From Stenotrophomonas maltophilia (GTDB lineage: Bacteria; Pseudomonadota; Gammaproteobacteria; Xanthomonadales; Xanthomonadaceae), in contig NZ_SRHZ01000002.1 in the NCBI RefSeq assembly GCF_004684085.1, positions 37,946 through 101,945 of the forward strand: 64,000 bases of DNA. Direction: 5' to 3'. The translations under genes were made by a program, and so were the position numbers. Below, in pieces: positions 45,892 through 55,619 of the stretch. Under the pieces are notes generated by a model that had not been told where the DNA came from, searched no databases, and was given only the letters and a program-made list of their open reading frames with translations. Numbering within the stretch: position 1 is the first letter of the stretch; each line of letters starts with the position of its first letter.

Positions 45892-46686
45892 TCAGCTGCC
45901 GGACGGCAACCACAGCAGCAACGCCGCGCCCAGCGCGATGCGGTAGAGGGCGAAGGCGGTGAACTTGTGCGACTTGATGTAGCCCATCAACCACTTCACT
46001 ACGACGAAGCCGGTGACGGCTGCGGCAAGGAAGGCCACGCCGACCTCGGTCCAGTTCTCGCTGGCCAGGTTTCCTTCCTTGGCCAGTTCCAGGAACGTGT
46101 AGGCACTGGCGGCGAACATGGTGGGAATGCCGACCAGGAACACGAACTCGGCCGCAGCCGCGCGGCGGCTCAGGCCCAGCAGCATGGCCAGGAAGATGGC
46201 CGAGGCCGAACGCGAAGTGCCGGGGAACACGCCGGCCACCACCTGCGCCAGGCCAACGCCGATGGCCACCGTCCAGGTCACCTGGTCACGGTCCGGCAGG
46301 CGCGCAGTGAAGGCCTCCACCAGCAGCATCCAGATGCCGCCGATGATCAGCGCCCACGCCACCGGGCTGACCGTTTCCGGTAGTGACCAGCCGGCCTTGC
46401 GCACCACCAGCCCGACCACCGCAGTGACCAGGAACGCAGCGCCCAGTTTGAACACGTAGTCGCGGTTCTCGCGCTGGTTGAAACCGGTGGCCAGCTGCAG
46501 CAGGCGCTGGCGGAACACCAGCACCACGGCCACGATCGCACCGGCCTGGATGATGATGTTGAAGAAGTCCGACCGCGCGCCCAGCCAGTGCTGGGCAATC
46601 AGCAGGTGGCCGGTGCTGGAGATCGGCAGGAATTCGGTCAAGCCTTCGAGGATGCCCAGCAGCAGGGCGGAGAGCAGGTCGGACAT
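45892..46686 (-). CDS. uppP: Undecaprenyl-diphosphate phosphatase
   Basis: A 264-residue multi-span membrane enzyme that recycles undecaprenyl diphosphate, the lipid carrier for cell-wall precursors; also called BacA. Diagnostic motifs EGLTEFLPISSTGHLLIA near the N-terminus and PGTSRSASAIFLAMLLG are both present. The ATG at 46686 gives the usual UppP start; an upstream extension is not protein-like. It is divergent from glnA, and the shared 220-base region holds NtrC sites and the sigma-54 promoter of glnA. Confidence 0.93.
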   Translation of the reverse strand: MSDLLSALLLGILEGLTEFLPISSTGHLLIAQHWLGARSDFFNIIIQAGAIVAVVLVFRQRLLQLATGFNQRENRDYVFKLGAAFLVTAVVGLVVRKAGWSLPETVSPVAWALIIGGIWMLLVEAFTARLPDRDQVTWTVAIGVGLAQVVAGVFPGTSRSASAIFLAMLLGLSRRAAAAEFVFLVGIPTMFAASAYTFLELAKEGNLASENWTEVGVAFLAAAVTGFVVVKWLMGYIKSHKFTAFALYRIALGAALLLWLPSGS

Positions 46687-46741
46687 GGACTGTGCGGGCG
46701 TTGGCGGTGGAAGAAGGTCGAAAGGATAGACGATCCCTGCT

Positions 46742-46785
46742 GCACCAAACGGGTGCGTCCGGTCCTGCGTGCACTCATTTGGTGC
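46742..46785 (+). promoter_or_regulatory. NtrC enhancer sites for glnA
   Basis: GCACCAAACGGGTGC (46742-46756) and GCACTCATTTGGTGC (46771-46785) match the NtrC dyad GCACC-n5-GGTGC, exactly in the first and with one half-site change in the second. They lie about 70-110 bases upstream of the sigma-54 promoter, as at E. coli glnA. Confidence 0.82.
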
Positions 46786-46849
46786 GCACCGTTTCGCACC
46801 GGATCGGCGCGCCCTTTTTGAAATCAACAACTTGCGGCGTGCGAAAAGT

Positions 46850-46865
46850 TGGCACGGTCATTGCT
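46850..46865 (+). promoter_or_regulatory. Sigma-54 promoter of glnA
   Basis: TGGCACG-GTCA-TTGCT matches the -24/-12 consensus at every conserved base with correct spacing. Transcription should begin about 12 bases downstream, near 46876, leaving a leader of about 30 bases before the glnA ATG. Confidence 0.93.
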
Positions 46866-46905
46866 CTACCTCAGCAGGCATTCATCCCCATCCGAGGTCG
46901 TACCG

Positions 46906-48315
46906 ATGTCCGTGGAAAACGTAGAAAAGCTGATCAAGGACAACCAGATCGAGTTCGTCGATCTGCGTTTCGTCGACATGCGTGGTGTCGAACAGCACGT
47001 GACCTTCCCGGTCAGCATCGTCGAGCCCTCGCTGTTTGAAGAAGGCAAGATGTTCGATGGCAGCTCGATCGCCGGCTGGAAGGGCATCGCCGAATCGGAC
47101 ATGGTGCTGCTGCCCGATACCGCCAGCGCCTATGTCGATCCGTTCTACGCCGATCCGACCATCGTCATCAGCTGCGACATCCTCGATCCGGCCACCATGC
47201 AGCCCTACGGCCGTTGCCCGCGCGGCATCGCCAAGCGCGCCGAGTCGTACCTGAAGTCCTCGGGCATCGCCGAAACCGCCTTCTTCGGCCCGGAGCCGGA
47301 GTTCTTCATCTTCGATTCGGTCCGCTTCGCCAATGAAATGGGCCACACCTTCTTCCAGGTCGATTCGGAAGAAGCGGCATGGAACAGCGGCGCCAAGTAC
47401 GACGGCGCCAACAGCGGCTACCGTCCGGGCGTGAAGGGCGGCTACTTCCCCGTGCCGCCGACCGACACCCTGCACGACCTGCGCGCCGAGATGTGCAAGA
47501 CCCTGGAACAGGTCGGCATCGAAGTGGAAGTGCAGCACCACGAAGTGGCCACCGCCGGTCAGTGCGAGATCGGCACCAAGTTCAGCACCCTGGTGCAGAA
47601 GGCCGACGAACTGCTGCGCATGAAGTACGTCATCAAGAACGTGGCGCACCGCAACGGCAAGACCGTCACCTTCATGCCCAAGCCGATCGTCGGCGACAAC
47701 GGCAGCGGCATGCACGTGCACCAGTCGCTGTCCAAGGGTGGCACCAACCTGTTCTCCGGTGACGGCTACGGCGGCCTGAGCCAGATGGCGCTGTGGTACA
47801 TCGGCGGCATCTTCAAGCACGCCAAGGCCATCAATGCCTTCGCCAACTCGGGCACCAACAGCTACAAGCGCCTGGTGCCGGGCTACGAAGCGCCGGTGAT
47901 GCTGGCCTACTCGGCCCGCAACCGTTCGGCCTCGTGCCGCATTCCGTGGGTGTCCAACCCGAAGGCACGCCGCATCGAAATGCGTTTCCCCGATCCGATC
48001 CAGTCGGGCTACCTGACCTTCACCGCGCTGATGATGGCCGGCCTGGACGGCATCAAGAACCAGATCGACCCGGGCGCACCCAGCGACAAGGATCTGTACG
48101 ACCTGCCGCCGGAAGAAGAGAAGCTGATCCCGCAGGTCTGCTCCTCGCTGGACCAGGCCCTGGAAGCGCTGGACAAGGACCGCGAGTTCCTGAAGGCCGG
48201 CGGCGTGATGAGCGATGACTTCATCGACGGCTACATCGCGCTGAAGATGCAGGAAGTGACCAAGTTCCGCGCGGCCACCCACCCGCTGGAATACCAGCTG
48301 TACTACGCAAGCTGA
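46906..48315 (+). CDS. glnA: Glutamine synthetase type I
   Basis: A 469-residue type I glutamine synthetase, the usual length. It makes glutamine from glutamate, ammonia and ATP. Conserved segments include [25 protein letters not shown], the ATP-site region [13 protein letters not shown] and [10 protein letters not shown]. The adenylylation Tyr is present in [10 protein letters not shown], so activity should be controlled by GlnE. A sigma-54 promoter and NtrC sites lie just upstream, so it is induced in nitrogen limitation. glnK and amtB follow after a repeat-containing gap. The ATG at 46906 fits the family start ([11 protein letters not shown]). Confidence 0.98.
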   Translation: MSVENVEKLIKDNQIEFVDLRFVDMRGVEQHVTFPVSIVEPSLFEEGKMFDGSSIAGWKGIAESDMVLLPDTASAYVDPFYADPTIVISCDILDPATMQPYGRCPRGIAKRAESYLKSSGIAETAFFGPEPEFFIFDSVRFANEMGHTFFQVDSEEAAWNSGAKYDGANSGYRPGVKGGYFPVPPTDTLHDLRAEMCKTLEQVGIEVEVQHHEVATAGQCEIGTKFSTLVQKADELLRMKYVIKNVAHRNGKTVTFMPKPIVGDNGSGMHVHQSLSKGGTNLFSGDGYGGLSQMALWYIGGIFKHAKAINAFANSGTNSYKRLVPGYEAPVMLAYSARNRSASCRIPWVSNPKARRIEMRFPDPIQSGYLTFTALMMAGLDGIKNQIDPGAPSDKDLYDLPPEEEKLIPQVCSSLDQALEALDKDREFLKAGGVMSDDFIDGYIALKMQEVTKFRAATHPLEYQLYYAS

Positions 48316-48949
<634 letters not shown>

Positions 48950-48971
48950 GCCCCCTTCCGGAGACTCCCCC

Positions 48972-50399
48972 ATGAAGATGCGCCTTCTCACCGGGTGGCA
49001 AGCCCGGTTCCATATCGTGTGCCTGCTGATGCTGCTCAGTGCACTGGCCGCAGGTGCCTGGCCGGGCAGTGCCCATGCCCAGGTGCAGGTATCGCCGCTG
49101 CCGAGCGAAACCGTGGCGGTCGAACCGCTGCAGGAGCCGGTTGCCGCCGCAGCCGCCGTTGCTGAAGCGGCGGCTCCTGCTTACGACCATGGTGACGTGG
49201 CCTGGATGCTCACCTCCACCCTGCTGGTGCTGCTGATGGTGGTGCCGGGCCTTGCGCTGTTCTACGGCGGCCTGGTGCGTTCGAAGAACGTGCTGTCGGT
49301 GCTCAGCCAGATCCTGGTGGTGTTCTCGCTGGTGCTGCTGCTGTGGGTCGCCTACGGCTACAGCGCGGTGTTCAGTGCCGGCAATCCATTCTTCGGCTCA
49401 TTCACCGAATTCGCCTTCCTCAAGGGCTTCACACCTGACTCGGTGGGCAACACGCCGATCAAGGGCTTGCCGGACTACCTGTTCGTCGCCTTCCAGTCGA
49501 CCTTCGCCGGCATCACCACCGCGCTGATCGTCGGCGCCTTCGCCGAACGCATCAAGTTCCGCGCAGTACTGCTGTTCTCGGCACTGTGGTTCACCCTCAG
49601 CTACATCCCGATGGCGCACATCGTCTGGGGTGGTGGTTACCTGGGCGAGATGGGCGCGATCGACTTCGCCGGTGGCACCGTCGTGCACATCAACGCGGGT
49701 GTGGCCGGCCTGGTTGCTGCGTGGTTTGTCGGCAAGCGCCTGGGTTATGGCCAGACCGCGCTGAAGCCGCACAACGTACCGTTCACCTATATCGGCGCGA
49801 TGCTGCTGTGGGTGGGCTGGTTCGGCTTCAACGCCGGTTCTGCCGCCGCGGCCGACACCGTCGCCTCGCTGGCCTTCCTCAACACCGTGCTGGCCACTGC
49901 CGCTGCCGTGCTGGGCTGGACCCTGGTGGAAGCGATCAGCAAGGGCAAGCCCTCGGCACTGGGCGCAGCATCCGGCGCGGTGGCCGGTCTGGTCGGCATC
50001 ACCCCGGCCTGTGGCACCGTGGGACCGCTCGGCGCGATCGTGATCGGCTTCGTTGCCGGTGTGGTCTGCGTGTGGGGCGTGACCGGCCTCAAGCGCCTGC
50101 TGAAGGTGGACGACACCGCCGACGTGTTCGGTGTGCATGGCGTGGGCGGCATCGTCGGCGCGATCCTTACCGGCGTGTTCAGTGCGCAGTCGCTGGGCGG
50201 CACCAAGGCCGATCTGGATATCGCGCACCAGGTCTGGGTGCAGGTGGTCAGCGTCGGCCTGACCGTGGTGTGGTCGGCGGTGGTGACCACGTTGATCCTG
50301 CTGGTGGTGCGCAGCGTGGTCGGCCTGCGCGTGACCGAAGAGGCCGAACGCACGGGCCTGGATGTGACCTCGCACGGTGAATCTGCCTACGAGGCCTGA
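48972..50399 (+). CDS. amtB: Ammonium transporter
   Basis: A 475-residue Amt/Mep channel with a cleavable signal (MKMRLLTGWQARFHIVCLLM.. cleaved after HAQ) and about 11 spans. The pore region has DFAGGTVVHINAGVAGLV with the first conserved pore His, and GVHGVGGIVGAI with the second. The N-terminal mature part is Ala/Val-rich and longer than in E. coli. It is the partner of GlnK encoded 22 bases upstream, forming the standard glnK-amtB operon for ammonium uptake in nitrogen limitation. Confidence 0.96.
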   Translation: MKMRLLTGWQARFHIVCLLMLLSALAAGAWPGSAHAQVQVSPLPSETVAVEPLQEPVAAAAAVAEAAAPAYDHGDVAWMLTSTLLVLLMVVPGLALFYGGLVRSKNVLSVLSQILVVFSLVLLLWVAYGYSAVFSAGNPFFGSFTEFAFLKGFTPDSVGNTPIKGLPDYLFVAFQSTFAGITTALIVGAFAERIKFRAVLLFSALWFTLSYIPMAHIVWGGGYLGEMGAIDFAGGTVVHINAGVAGLVAAWFVGKRLGYGQTALKPHNVPFTYIGAMLLWVGWFGFNAGSAAAADTVASLAFLNTVLATAAAVLGWTLVEAISKGKPSALGAASGAVAGLVGITPACGTVGPLGAIVIGFVAGVVCVWGVTGLKRLLKVDDTADVFGVHGVGGIVGAILTGVFSAQSLGGTKADLDIAHQVWVQVVSVGLTVVWSAVVTTLILLVVRSVVGLRVTEEAERTGLDVTSHGESAYEA

Positions 50400-50423
50400 T
50401 GTAGCGGCGCACTGACGTGGTGG

Positions 50424-50597
50424 GTGCCGACCGTTGGTCGGCACTTCTGCTGTCCTGGTAGGTGCCGAGCTTGCTTGGCACATCGGGGGGAAGCAGCCAC
50501 GCATGGCGTGGCTCTACTGGGTTTCCGCTGGCCCATCCACGCATGGCGTGGATCTACCGTATTGCGCTTCGGTGGGTGCCGACCGTTGGTCGGCACC
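50424..50597. repeat. Cluster of five SMAG-type palindromes
   Basis: Units in mixed orientation: GTGCCGACC-GTT-GGTCGGCAC (50424-50444), a GTGCCGAGC unit near 50462, AGCCACGCATGGCGTGGCTC near 50494, ATCCACGCATGGCGTGGATC near 50535, and a repeat of the first near 50576. They fill the gap between amtB and the amidase gene. Confidence 0.75.
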
Positions 50598-50637
50598 GCC
50601 GCATGCATCATCCGGCCTGATCGCGCACAATCGGGCC

Positions 50638-51384
50638 ATGCACCCGATCCGCACCGCCCTGATGCTCTCGGCCTGCCTGTTGCTGGCCGCCTGCGCGTCC
50701 ACGCCGCAGGAAACCCACAACCCGCTCGCCACCTGGGTGCCATCGCCGAACCAGAACGCGCGCACGCCGGTCATCATCGTCATCCACCACACCGAGCAGA
50801 AGTCGGTGCAGCAGAGCCTGCATACGCTGCGTACCGCCAATAGCGGCGGGCGGGTCAGCGCACACTACCTGATTGGCGCCGATGGCCATCGCTACCAGCT
50901 GGTGGCCGATGAACGCCGCGCCTGGCATGCCGGCTCAGGACGCTGGGGCACCATCACCGATCTCAACTCGGCCTCGATCGGCATCGAGCTCGACAACGAT
51001 GGCCGCAGTCCTTTCCGCGCAGCGCAGATCGAATCGCTGATCGTGCTGCTGCGCGACCTCACTGATCGGTTGAACATCCCGCCGCGTCAGGTGATCGGTC
51101 ACGCCGACCTGGCACCCACCCGCAAGCAGGACCCGAGCCGGTTCTTCCCGTGGCAGCAGCTGGCTGAAGCCGGGTTCGGGGTATGGCCGCGCGCAGCCGA
51201 CGGTGCCGCACCGGAAGGCTTCGATGCGTGGAATGCGCTGGCCCGCTTCGGCTATCCGCTGGACAATCGCGAAGCCACCGTTGCCGCCTTCCACCGCCGC
51301 TTCCGTGGCCGCGACGACCTGCCGAAGACACTGGATGCCGAAGACGCCCGCATCCTGCACTCGCTGCTGCTGCAGACGCCGTGA
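50638..51384 (+). CDS. N-acetylmuramoyl-L-alanine amidase lipoprotein (AmiD-like)
   Basis: A 248-residue Amidase_2 protein that cuts the bond between muramic acid and the peptide stem. It has a lipobox (LLAACAST), zinc ligands IVIHHTEQKS and VIGHADLAPTRKQDPSRFFP, and the acidic IGIELDNDG. E. coli AmiD is the closest well-known relative, an outer-membrane lipoprotein active on anhydro-muropeptides. The ATG at 50638 begins the signal. Converges on the LytTR regulator gene, with SMAG repeats between. Confidence 0.92.
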   Translation: MHPIRTALMLSACLLLAACASTPQETHNPLATWVPSPNQNARTPVIIVIHHTEQKSVQQSLHTLRTANSGGRVSAHYLIGADGHRYQLVADERRAWHAGSGRWGTITDLNSASIGIELDNDGRSPFRAAQIESLIVLLRDLTDRLNIPPRQVIGHADLAPTRKQDPSRFFPWQQLAEAGFGVWPRAADGAAPEGFDAWNALARFGYPLDNREATVAAFHRRFRGRDDLPKTLDAEDARILHSLLLQTP

Positions 51385-51403
51385 TCCATTCACGCTGAAC
51401 ACC

Positions 51404-51466
51404 GCCAGGCATGGCCTGGCGCTACCGAAGCGTGCCGGAATCCGGTAGCGCCGGGCCACGCCCGGC
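51404..51466. repeat. Inverted SMAG pair
   Basis: GCCAGGCATGGCCTGGCGCT ending at 51425 and GTAGCGCCGGGCCACGCCCG starting at 51444, in opposite orientation between convergent genes. Confidence 0.72.
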
Positions 51467-51516
51467 GAGCGCGCAGCGCGGCCTCTGCTTTGCATCGGGA
51501 ATGGCCCGGCGTGACC

Positions 51517-52218
51517 TCATTCCATCCCCAACGCAGCACGCAGCGCGGCCACATGCGCTCGGCCAACAGGCAGCTCGCTGCCATCGCTCAACACCAGCCA
51601 GTAGCGGCTGCCGGAGCCGGCATGCAGCGTACGCACGTGCTGCAGATTGACCAGATGCGATCGGTGGCAGCGGACGAAATCCGCAGGCAGCACGTTGGCC
51701 AGCGCGGCCAGCGATTTGTCATGCAGTTCACTGCGGCCGTCGCGCATGCGCACCTGGCTGTAGTCACCGTCGGCCCCGATCCACATCACGTCGGCCAACT
51801 CAACGGTTGCGGTACCCTGCGCACGCCAGATACCCAGATAGCGCGCGCGCCCCGAACGCACGCCACCGCTATCGAGCAGCCGTTCCAATGCCTGGCCAAG
51901 ACGTTCGCGCGAGAACGGTTTGGGAACGAAGTCGAGCACGCCGTGTTCGAAGGCCAGCAGCGCACGATCACGGTGGGCCGACACCACCACGCACTGGTAG
52001 CGCCCGGCCACTGCACGCCGCAACAGCTCGAAACCATCGTCACCGCCCAGGTTGAGGTCCAGCAGCAATCCGTCGTACACACTGCGTTGCAGACGATCTC
52101 CGGCTGACTCGAGGTCGGCCACGGCATCGAAGCGCGCACGCGTTCCGGCCAGTTCGCTGCACAGGCGCAGCAGGCGCTGGCGCACCAGCGGTTCGTCCTC
52201 AACGATCAGGATGCGCAT
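51517..52218 (-). CDS. LytTR-family response regulator
   Basis: A 233-residue response regulator. The receiver has ILIVEDEPLVRQRLL, the phospho-accepting Asp in DGLLLDLNLGG and a late Lys in FVPKPFS. The C-terminal LytTR DNA-binding domain includes VMWIGADGDYSQVRM and FVRCHRSHLVN. The start overlaps the kinase gene by 13 bases. Targets are unknown; LytTR systems often control cell-surface or envelope genes, and an amidase gene lies next to it. Confidence 0.92.
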   Translation of the reverse strand: MRILIVEDEPLVRQRLLRLCSELAGTRARFDAVADLESAGDRLQRSVYDGLLLDLNLGGDDGFELLRRAVAGRYQCVVVSAHRDRALLAFEHGVLDFVPKPFSRERLGQALERLLDSGGVRSGRARYLGIWRAQGTATVELADVMWIGADGDYSQVRMRDGRSELHDKSLAALANVLPADFVRCHRSHLVNLQHVRTLHAGSGSRYWLVLSDGSELPVGRAHVAALRAALGME

Positions 52219-53915
52219 GTCAGCTCGATCCGGCCGCACCAGCGGTCGCCTTCGGCGCCCTGCGCGAAGGCCCAGCCGCCAGGAAAGGCGGCGGCCAGGC
52301 TCGCCTCGATATAGCGCGTACCGGTGCCACGGCCACGATGCGCGGCCGTACCACGCGCACTGCGCAGCTCCAGCACCCATCGGACATCGTCGCGCTGCAC
52401 GCGCAGATGGAACGGGTGCAATGCGCAGGCCATCGCGCCGGCATGGGTCAATGCGTTCTCCACCTGTGCATGCAGGATGCCCGGCGGCAGCGACAGCACC
52501 GTATCCTCACCCTCCACCTCGAGCACCATGCGCTGGTCCAGTGCCAGCCCCACGGTGTCCAGATGGCTGCGGCACAAGGCCAGCTCCTCCTGCAACGGAA
52601 CACTCTGGCGGCGGCTGCTGTCGCGCAGGCGATCGAACTGGTCGGCCAGCGATTCCACCAGGCGGCTCGCGCGCTGCGGTGCCTGCTCGATCAGTTCCTG
52701 CAGGCAGGTCAGCGTGTTCATCAACCAGTGCGGTTGGATGCCCCGTTGCAACAACTGCAATGACAGGCGTGCGCGTTCTTCGCGCAGCAACGCGTTGTGC
52801 CGGTCCAGCGCTTGCAGCTGCGCCGCGTGACGCAGCAGCAGGAACACCATCAACACCGCCAGCAGCAGGAAGTAGGGCCCATCAAGGAACGCGCCACGCG
52901 CGACCAGCAATGCCAGCAGGCCGGCCAGCAGCAACGCGAGGATTGGCCATCGATCTTCCGCTTCGCCACGCGCGCGCAGCAGCAGCCATGCCGAGGCCAG
53001 CAGGCTCAACAACAGCACCGCTGCCGAGCGCGTGTCAAAGCCGGGCAGGCTGATGGCCAGCGCCGCGATCATCGCCAGATAGAGCAGGCCACCGGCGCGC
53101 GGCACCGCCACGCCGAAGCGCCGCGCCAGATAGGCCGGCAGCAGCGCGGCCGCTGCCACGTGCAGCACCAGCAATGCGACCAGACGCGGACCGTGCCACG
53201 GGTAGTCATACCCCAACAGGGAGCGCCACGCTTCCACGGCCGGCAATGCCAGCCCCACCACGCCCAGTGCAAGCAGCAGGCGCGCACCGGGCGTGCGTGT
53301 CTGGCCGCGCAGCACCGACAGGAAATACAGGCACGCCGCCGCCAATGCTCCTGTGGCGAAGGCAGCGATCAGCCATGGCAGGATGATCTGGCCATACATC
53401 ACCGCGGCAGGTGCGATCAGCACCATCGCATCGGCACCATGCAGGGTGAAATGCTGTCGCTGGCTCGATGCAAGCACGACCAGCTCATCGTTGGCATTGC
53501 CTGAAACGGGAGGGAGCACGTGGACGAGATCGACGCGTCCCGGTTGCTCTTCTTCAGCGGTGCGACCCACGACGCCATTGCTGATCCAGGGCGTGCCATT
53601 CCAGTACAGCTGGCTGGCCGCGCGCAGTGACAGCCGCAGTGTGCGTCCATCATTGTCGGGGCCGGTTGCCGCCGGCACCTGCCAGCGCAGCCAATAGGGG
53701 CCTCGCCACTCCGCCAGTTGCTGCTGGTCCAGCGGCTGCCAGTCGAGGTTCGCCGGTGGGCGCGTCGGCAGAGCGTCCGATGCGTCTACTCGCGCAGCGG
53801 CCATCTGCGCGCCCCGCACAACCACCATTCCCGGGGGCGGCGTCGACACGATCAGCCATGCCGCCACGGCCGCAAGCAGGACAGCAAGGACAGCCAGGGT
53901 TCGTGTGATCTGCAT
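52206..53915 (-). CDS. LytS/YehU-type sensor histidine kinase with DISM-like input
   Basis: A 569-residue kinase. After an N-terminal span, the periplasmic part (about 35-165) looks like a beta jelly-roll 7TMR-DISM sensor (GPYWLRWQVPAATG, RLSLRAASQLYWNG). About seven spans follow to residue 370. The kinase core is LytS type, with the phospho-His in IQPHWLMNTL, where family consensus is QPHFLFNTL. ATG at 53915 has AGGATGG upstream; 53924 is the alternative. The C-terminal ATPase part is short, with ALTHAG and GTGTRYIEASL. Cognate partner is the LytTR regulator overlapping its end. Confidence 0.88.
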   Translation of the reverse strand: MQITRTLAVLAVLLAAVAAWLIVSTPPPGMVVVRGAQMAAARVDASDALPTRPPANLDWQPLDQQQLAEWRGPYWLRWQVPAATGPDNDGRTLRLSLRAASQLYWNGTPWISNGVVGRTAEEEQPGRVDLVHVLPPVSGNANDELVVLASSQRQHFTLHGADAMVLIAPAAVMYGQIILPWLIAAFATGALAAACLYFLSVLRGQTRTPGARLLLALGVVGLALPAVEAWRSLLGYDYPWHGPRLVALLVLHVAAAALLPAYLARRFGVAVPRAGGLLYLAMIAALAISLPGFDTRSAAVLLLSLLASAWLLLRARGEAEDRWPILALLLAGLLALLVARGAFLDGPYFLLLAVLMVFLLLRHAAQLQALDRHNALLREERARLSLQLLQRGIQPHWLMNTLTCLQELIEQAPQRASRLVESLADQFDRLRDSSRRQSVPLQEELALCRSHLDTVGLALDQRMVLEVEGEDTVLSLPPGILHAQVENALTHAGAMACALHPFHLRVQRDDVRWVLELRSARGTAAHRGRGTGTRYIEASLAAAFPGGWAFAQGAEGDRWCGRIELTCAS

Positions 53916-54042
53916 GGTGGCCATCCTATCGGTTGCGTGGAGCCATTGGACCGCCTGCCGGAGACGTTCGGCAGGCGGGGGCCTCTACCACCCCGTGATG
54001 CAGCAGATGCTGGCCGCGTACATCCTTTCCCTGGAGCCGACC

Positions 54043-55554
54043 ATGACCCGCAGCGCCCGCATGCTTTCCCACCGTGTTCTGTCTCGTCGCTCTGCCGTGG
54101 CCGCCACGCTGGCCGCGCTCTGCCTGGCAGTCGCCACGGCCATTCCCGCACAGGCTCGCCCGGTGGCACTCGCCTTCGAACCCTACACGCTGCAGACCAA
54201 AGCGCATGGCGCCATTCCGGCCGAGATCGCGGTGCTGGACGTGCCGCGCCGGCACAGCGAGCCGGAGGGACCGCGCCTGCACCTGAAGGTGGTGCGCCTG
54301 CGTGCAACAGCCGGCGATGGCCGTGCTGCACCTGTGGTGTACCTGGCCGGTGGCCCGGGCGGCTCGGGCATCGACACCGCACGCGGCCCGCGCTGGCCGG
54401 TGTTCGACCAGGTTCGGCGCGAGGCCGACGTGCTGCTGCTCGACCAGCGCGGTGCCGGCCTGTCCGAGCCGCCACCGGAATGCCCGCATGAAACACGTTT
54501 CGACGACGCCCAGCCACTACAGCGCGATACGGCCCTGGCCGCAGTGCAGGCAACGGCTGCCAAATGCGTGGCGTTCTGGCGTCAGGCCGGTGTCGACCTC
54601 GGCGCTTATACCACGGCCGAGAGCGCTGGCGACCTGGACGACCTGCGGCGCGCGTTGGATGTGCCGAAGATCAGCCTGTGGGGCATGAGCTACGGCACCC
54701 ATCTGGCCCTGGCCACGCTGCGCCTGCACGGCGAAGGCCTGCAGCGCGTGGTGCTGATGGGCACCGAAGGCCCCGATGACACCCTGAAGCTGCCGCTCAG
54801 CAGCGATGCTCTGCTGCAGGAACTGGCGCCGCTGGCACGCAAGGATGGCTTCGACGATCTGGCCGGATCGGCCAAGCGTGTGCTGCAGGCATTGCGTGAG
54901 CAACCACGACAGGGACGCAGCCGCATGCATGACGGTCGCCAGGTGACCATCGGTGAATTCGATGCGCAGATCCTGATTGCCAATGCGCTTGGCCAGCGGC
55001 ATACCCAGCAGTGGTTGCCGCTGGTCCTGCGCGAGGCCGAGCGCGGCAATTACGATCCGCTGGCCGACCTGGTGCTGATCGTGCGCGCACAGTTCGCGCA
55101 GTTCCCGGCCATGGGGCTGGCGATGGATGTGGCCTCCGGGCAGAGCCCGCAGCGCTTGGCACGGGTAGCGGCGCAATCACGTGAAAGCCTGTTCGGTGAT
55201 GCCCTGAACTTCCCGTTCCCCGCCATCGGCAATGGCCTGGGCCTGGCCGATCTGGGCGACGCCTTCCGCGGCCCGCTGCGCAGCGACGTCCCGGTGTTGT
55301 TCATCAGTGGCTCGCTGGATGGGCGCACGCCGCCGGCCAATGCCGACGTGCTGCGCCCAGGTTTCAGCAACGGCCGCTCGCTGCTGGTACGCAATGCCAG
55401 CCATCACCACGAGCTGTGGACGGGCAATCCTGCCATTGCGCGCAACATCGTCGATTTCCTCGCCGGTCGCACCGTGAACGATACCGTGCTGGACGTGCCG
55501 CCGCCGGTGTTCGCCACCCGCAACAGTGACCTGCTGGGCAGCGGAGGACGCTGA
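54043..55554 (+). CDS. Exported S33-type alpha/beta hydrolase (proline iminopeptidase-like)
   Basis: A secreted hydrolase of 503 residues with a signal peptide ending near AIPAQA. The alpha/beta fold shows VYLAGGPGGSGIDTARG at the oxyanion site, DQRGAGLSEP, the nucleophile GMSYGTHLAL and a C-terminal TAP-like half with VLFISGSLDGRTPPANA and a final His (ASHHHELW). This pattern matches prolyl aminopeptidase/tripeptidyl-peptidase relatives. Start at 54043 follows GGAG; 54064 would still leave a signal. It diverges from the kinase gene. Confidence 0.87.
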   Translation: MTRSARMLSHRVLSRRSAVAATLAALCLAVATAIPAQARPVALAFEPYTLQTKAHGAIPAEIAVLDVPRRHSEPEGPRLHLKVVRLRATAGDGRAAPVVYLAGGPGGSGIDTARGPRWPVFDQVRREADVLLLDQRGAGLSEPPPECPHETRFDDAQPLQRDTALAAVQATAAKCVAFWRQAGVDLGAYTTAESAGDLDDLRRALDVPKISLWGMSYGTHLALATLRLHGEGLQRVVLMGTEGPDDTLKLPLSSDALLQELAPLARKDGFDDLAGSAKRVLQALREQPRQGRSRMHDGRQVTIGEFDAQILIANALGQRHTQQWLPLVLREAERGNYDPLADLVLIVRAQFAQFPAMGLAMDVASGQSPQRLARVAAQSRESLFGDALNFPFPAIGNGLGLADLGDAFRGPLRSDVPVLFISGSLDGRTPPANADVLRPGFSNGRSLLVRNASHHHELWTGNPAIARNIVDFLAGRTVNDTVLDVPPPVFATRNSDLLGSGGR

Positions 55555-55619
55555 AGGAAGCGCGTGGTGCCAGGCACCCGAGGGGTCCGGCGCCGCGCTA
55601 TTTCCTCTACATTGGGGCC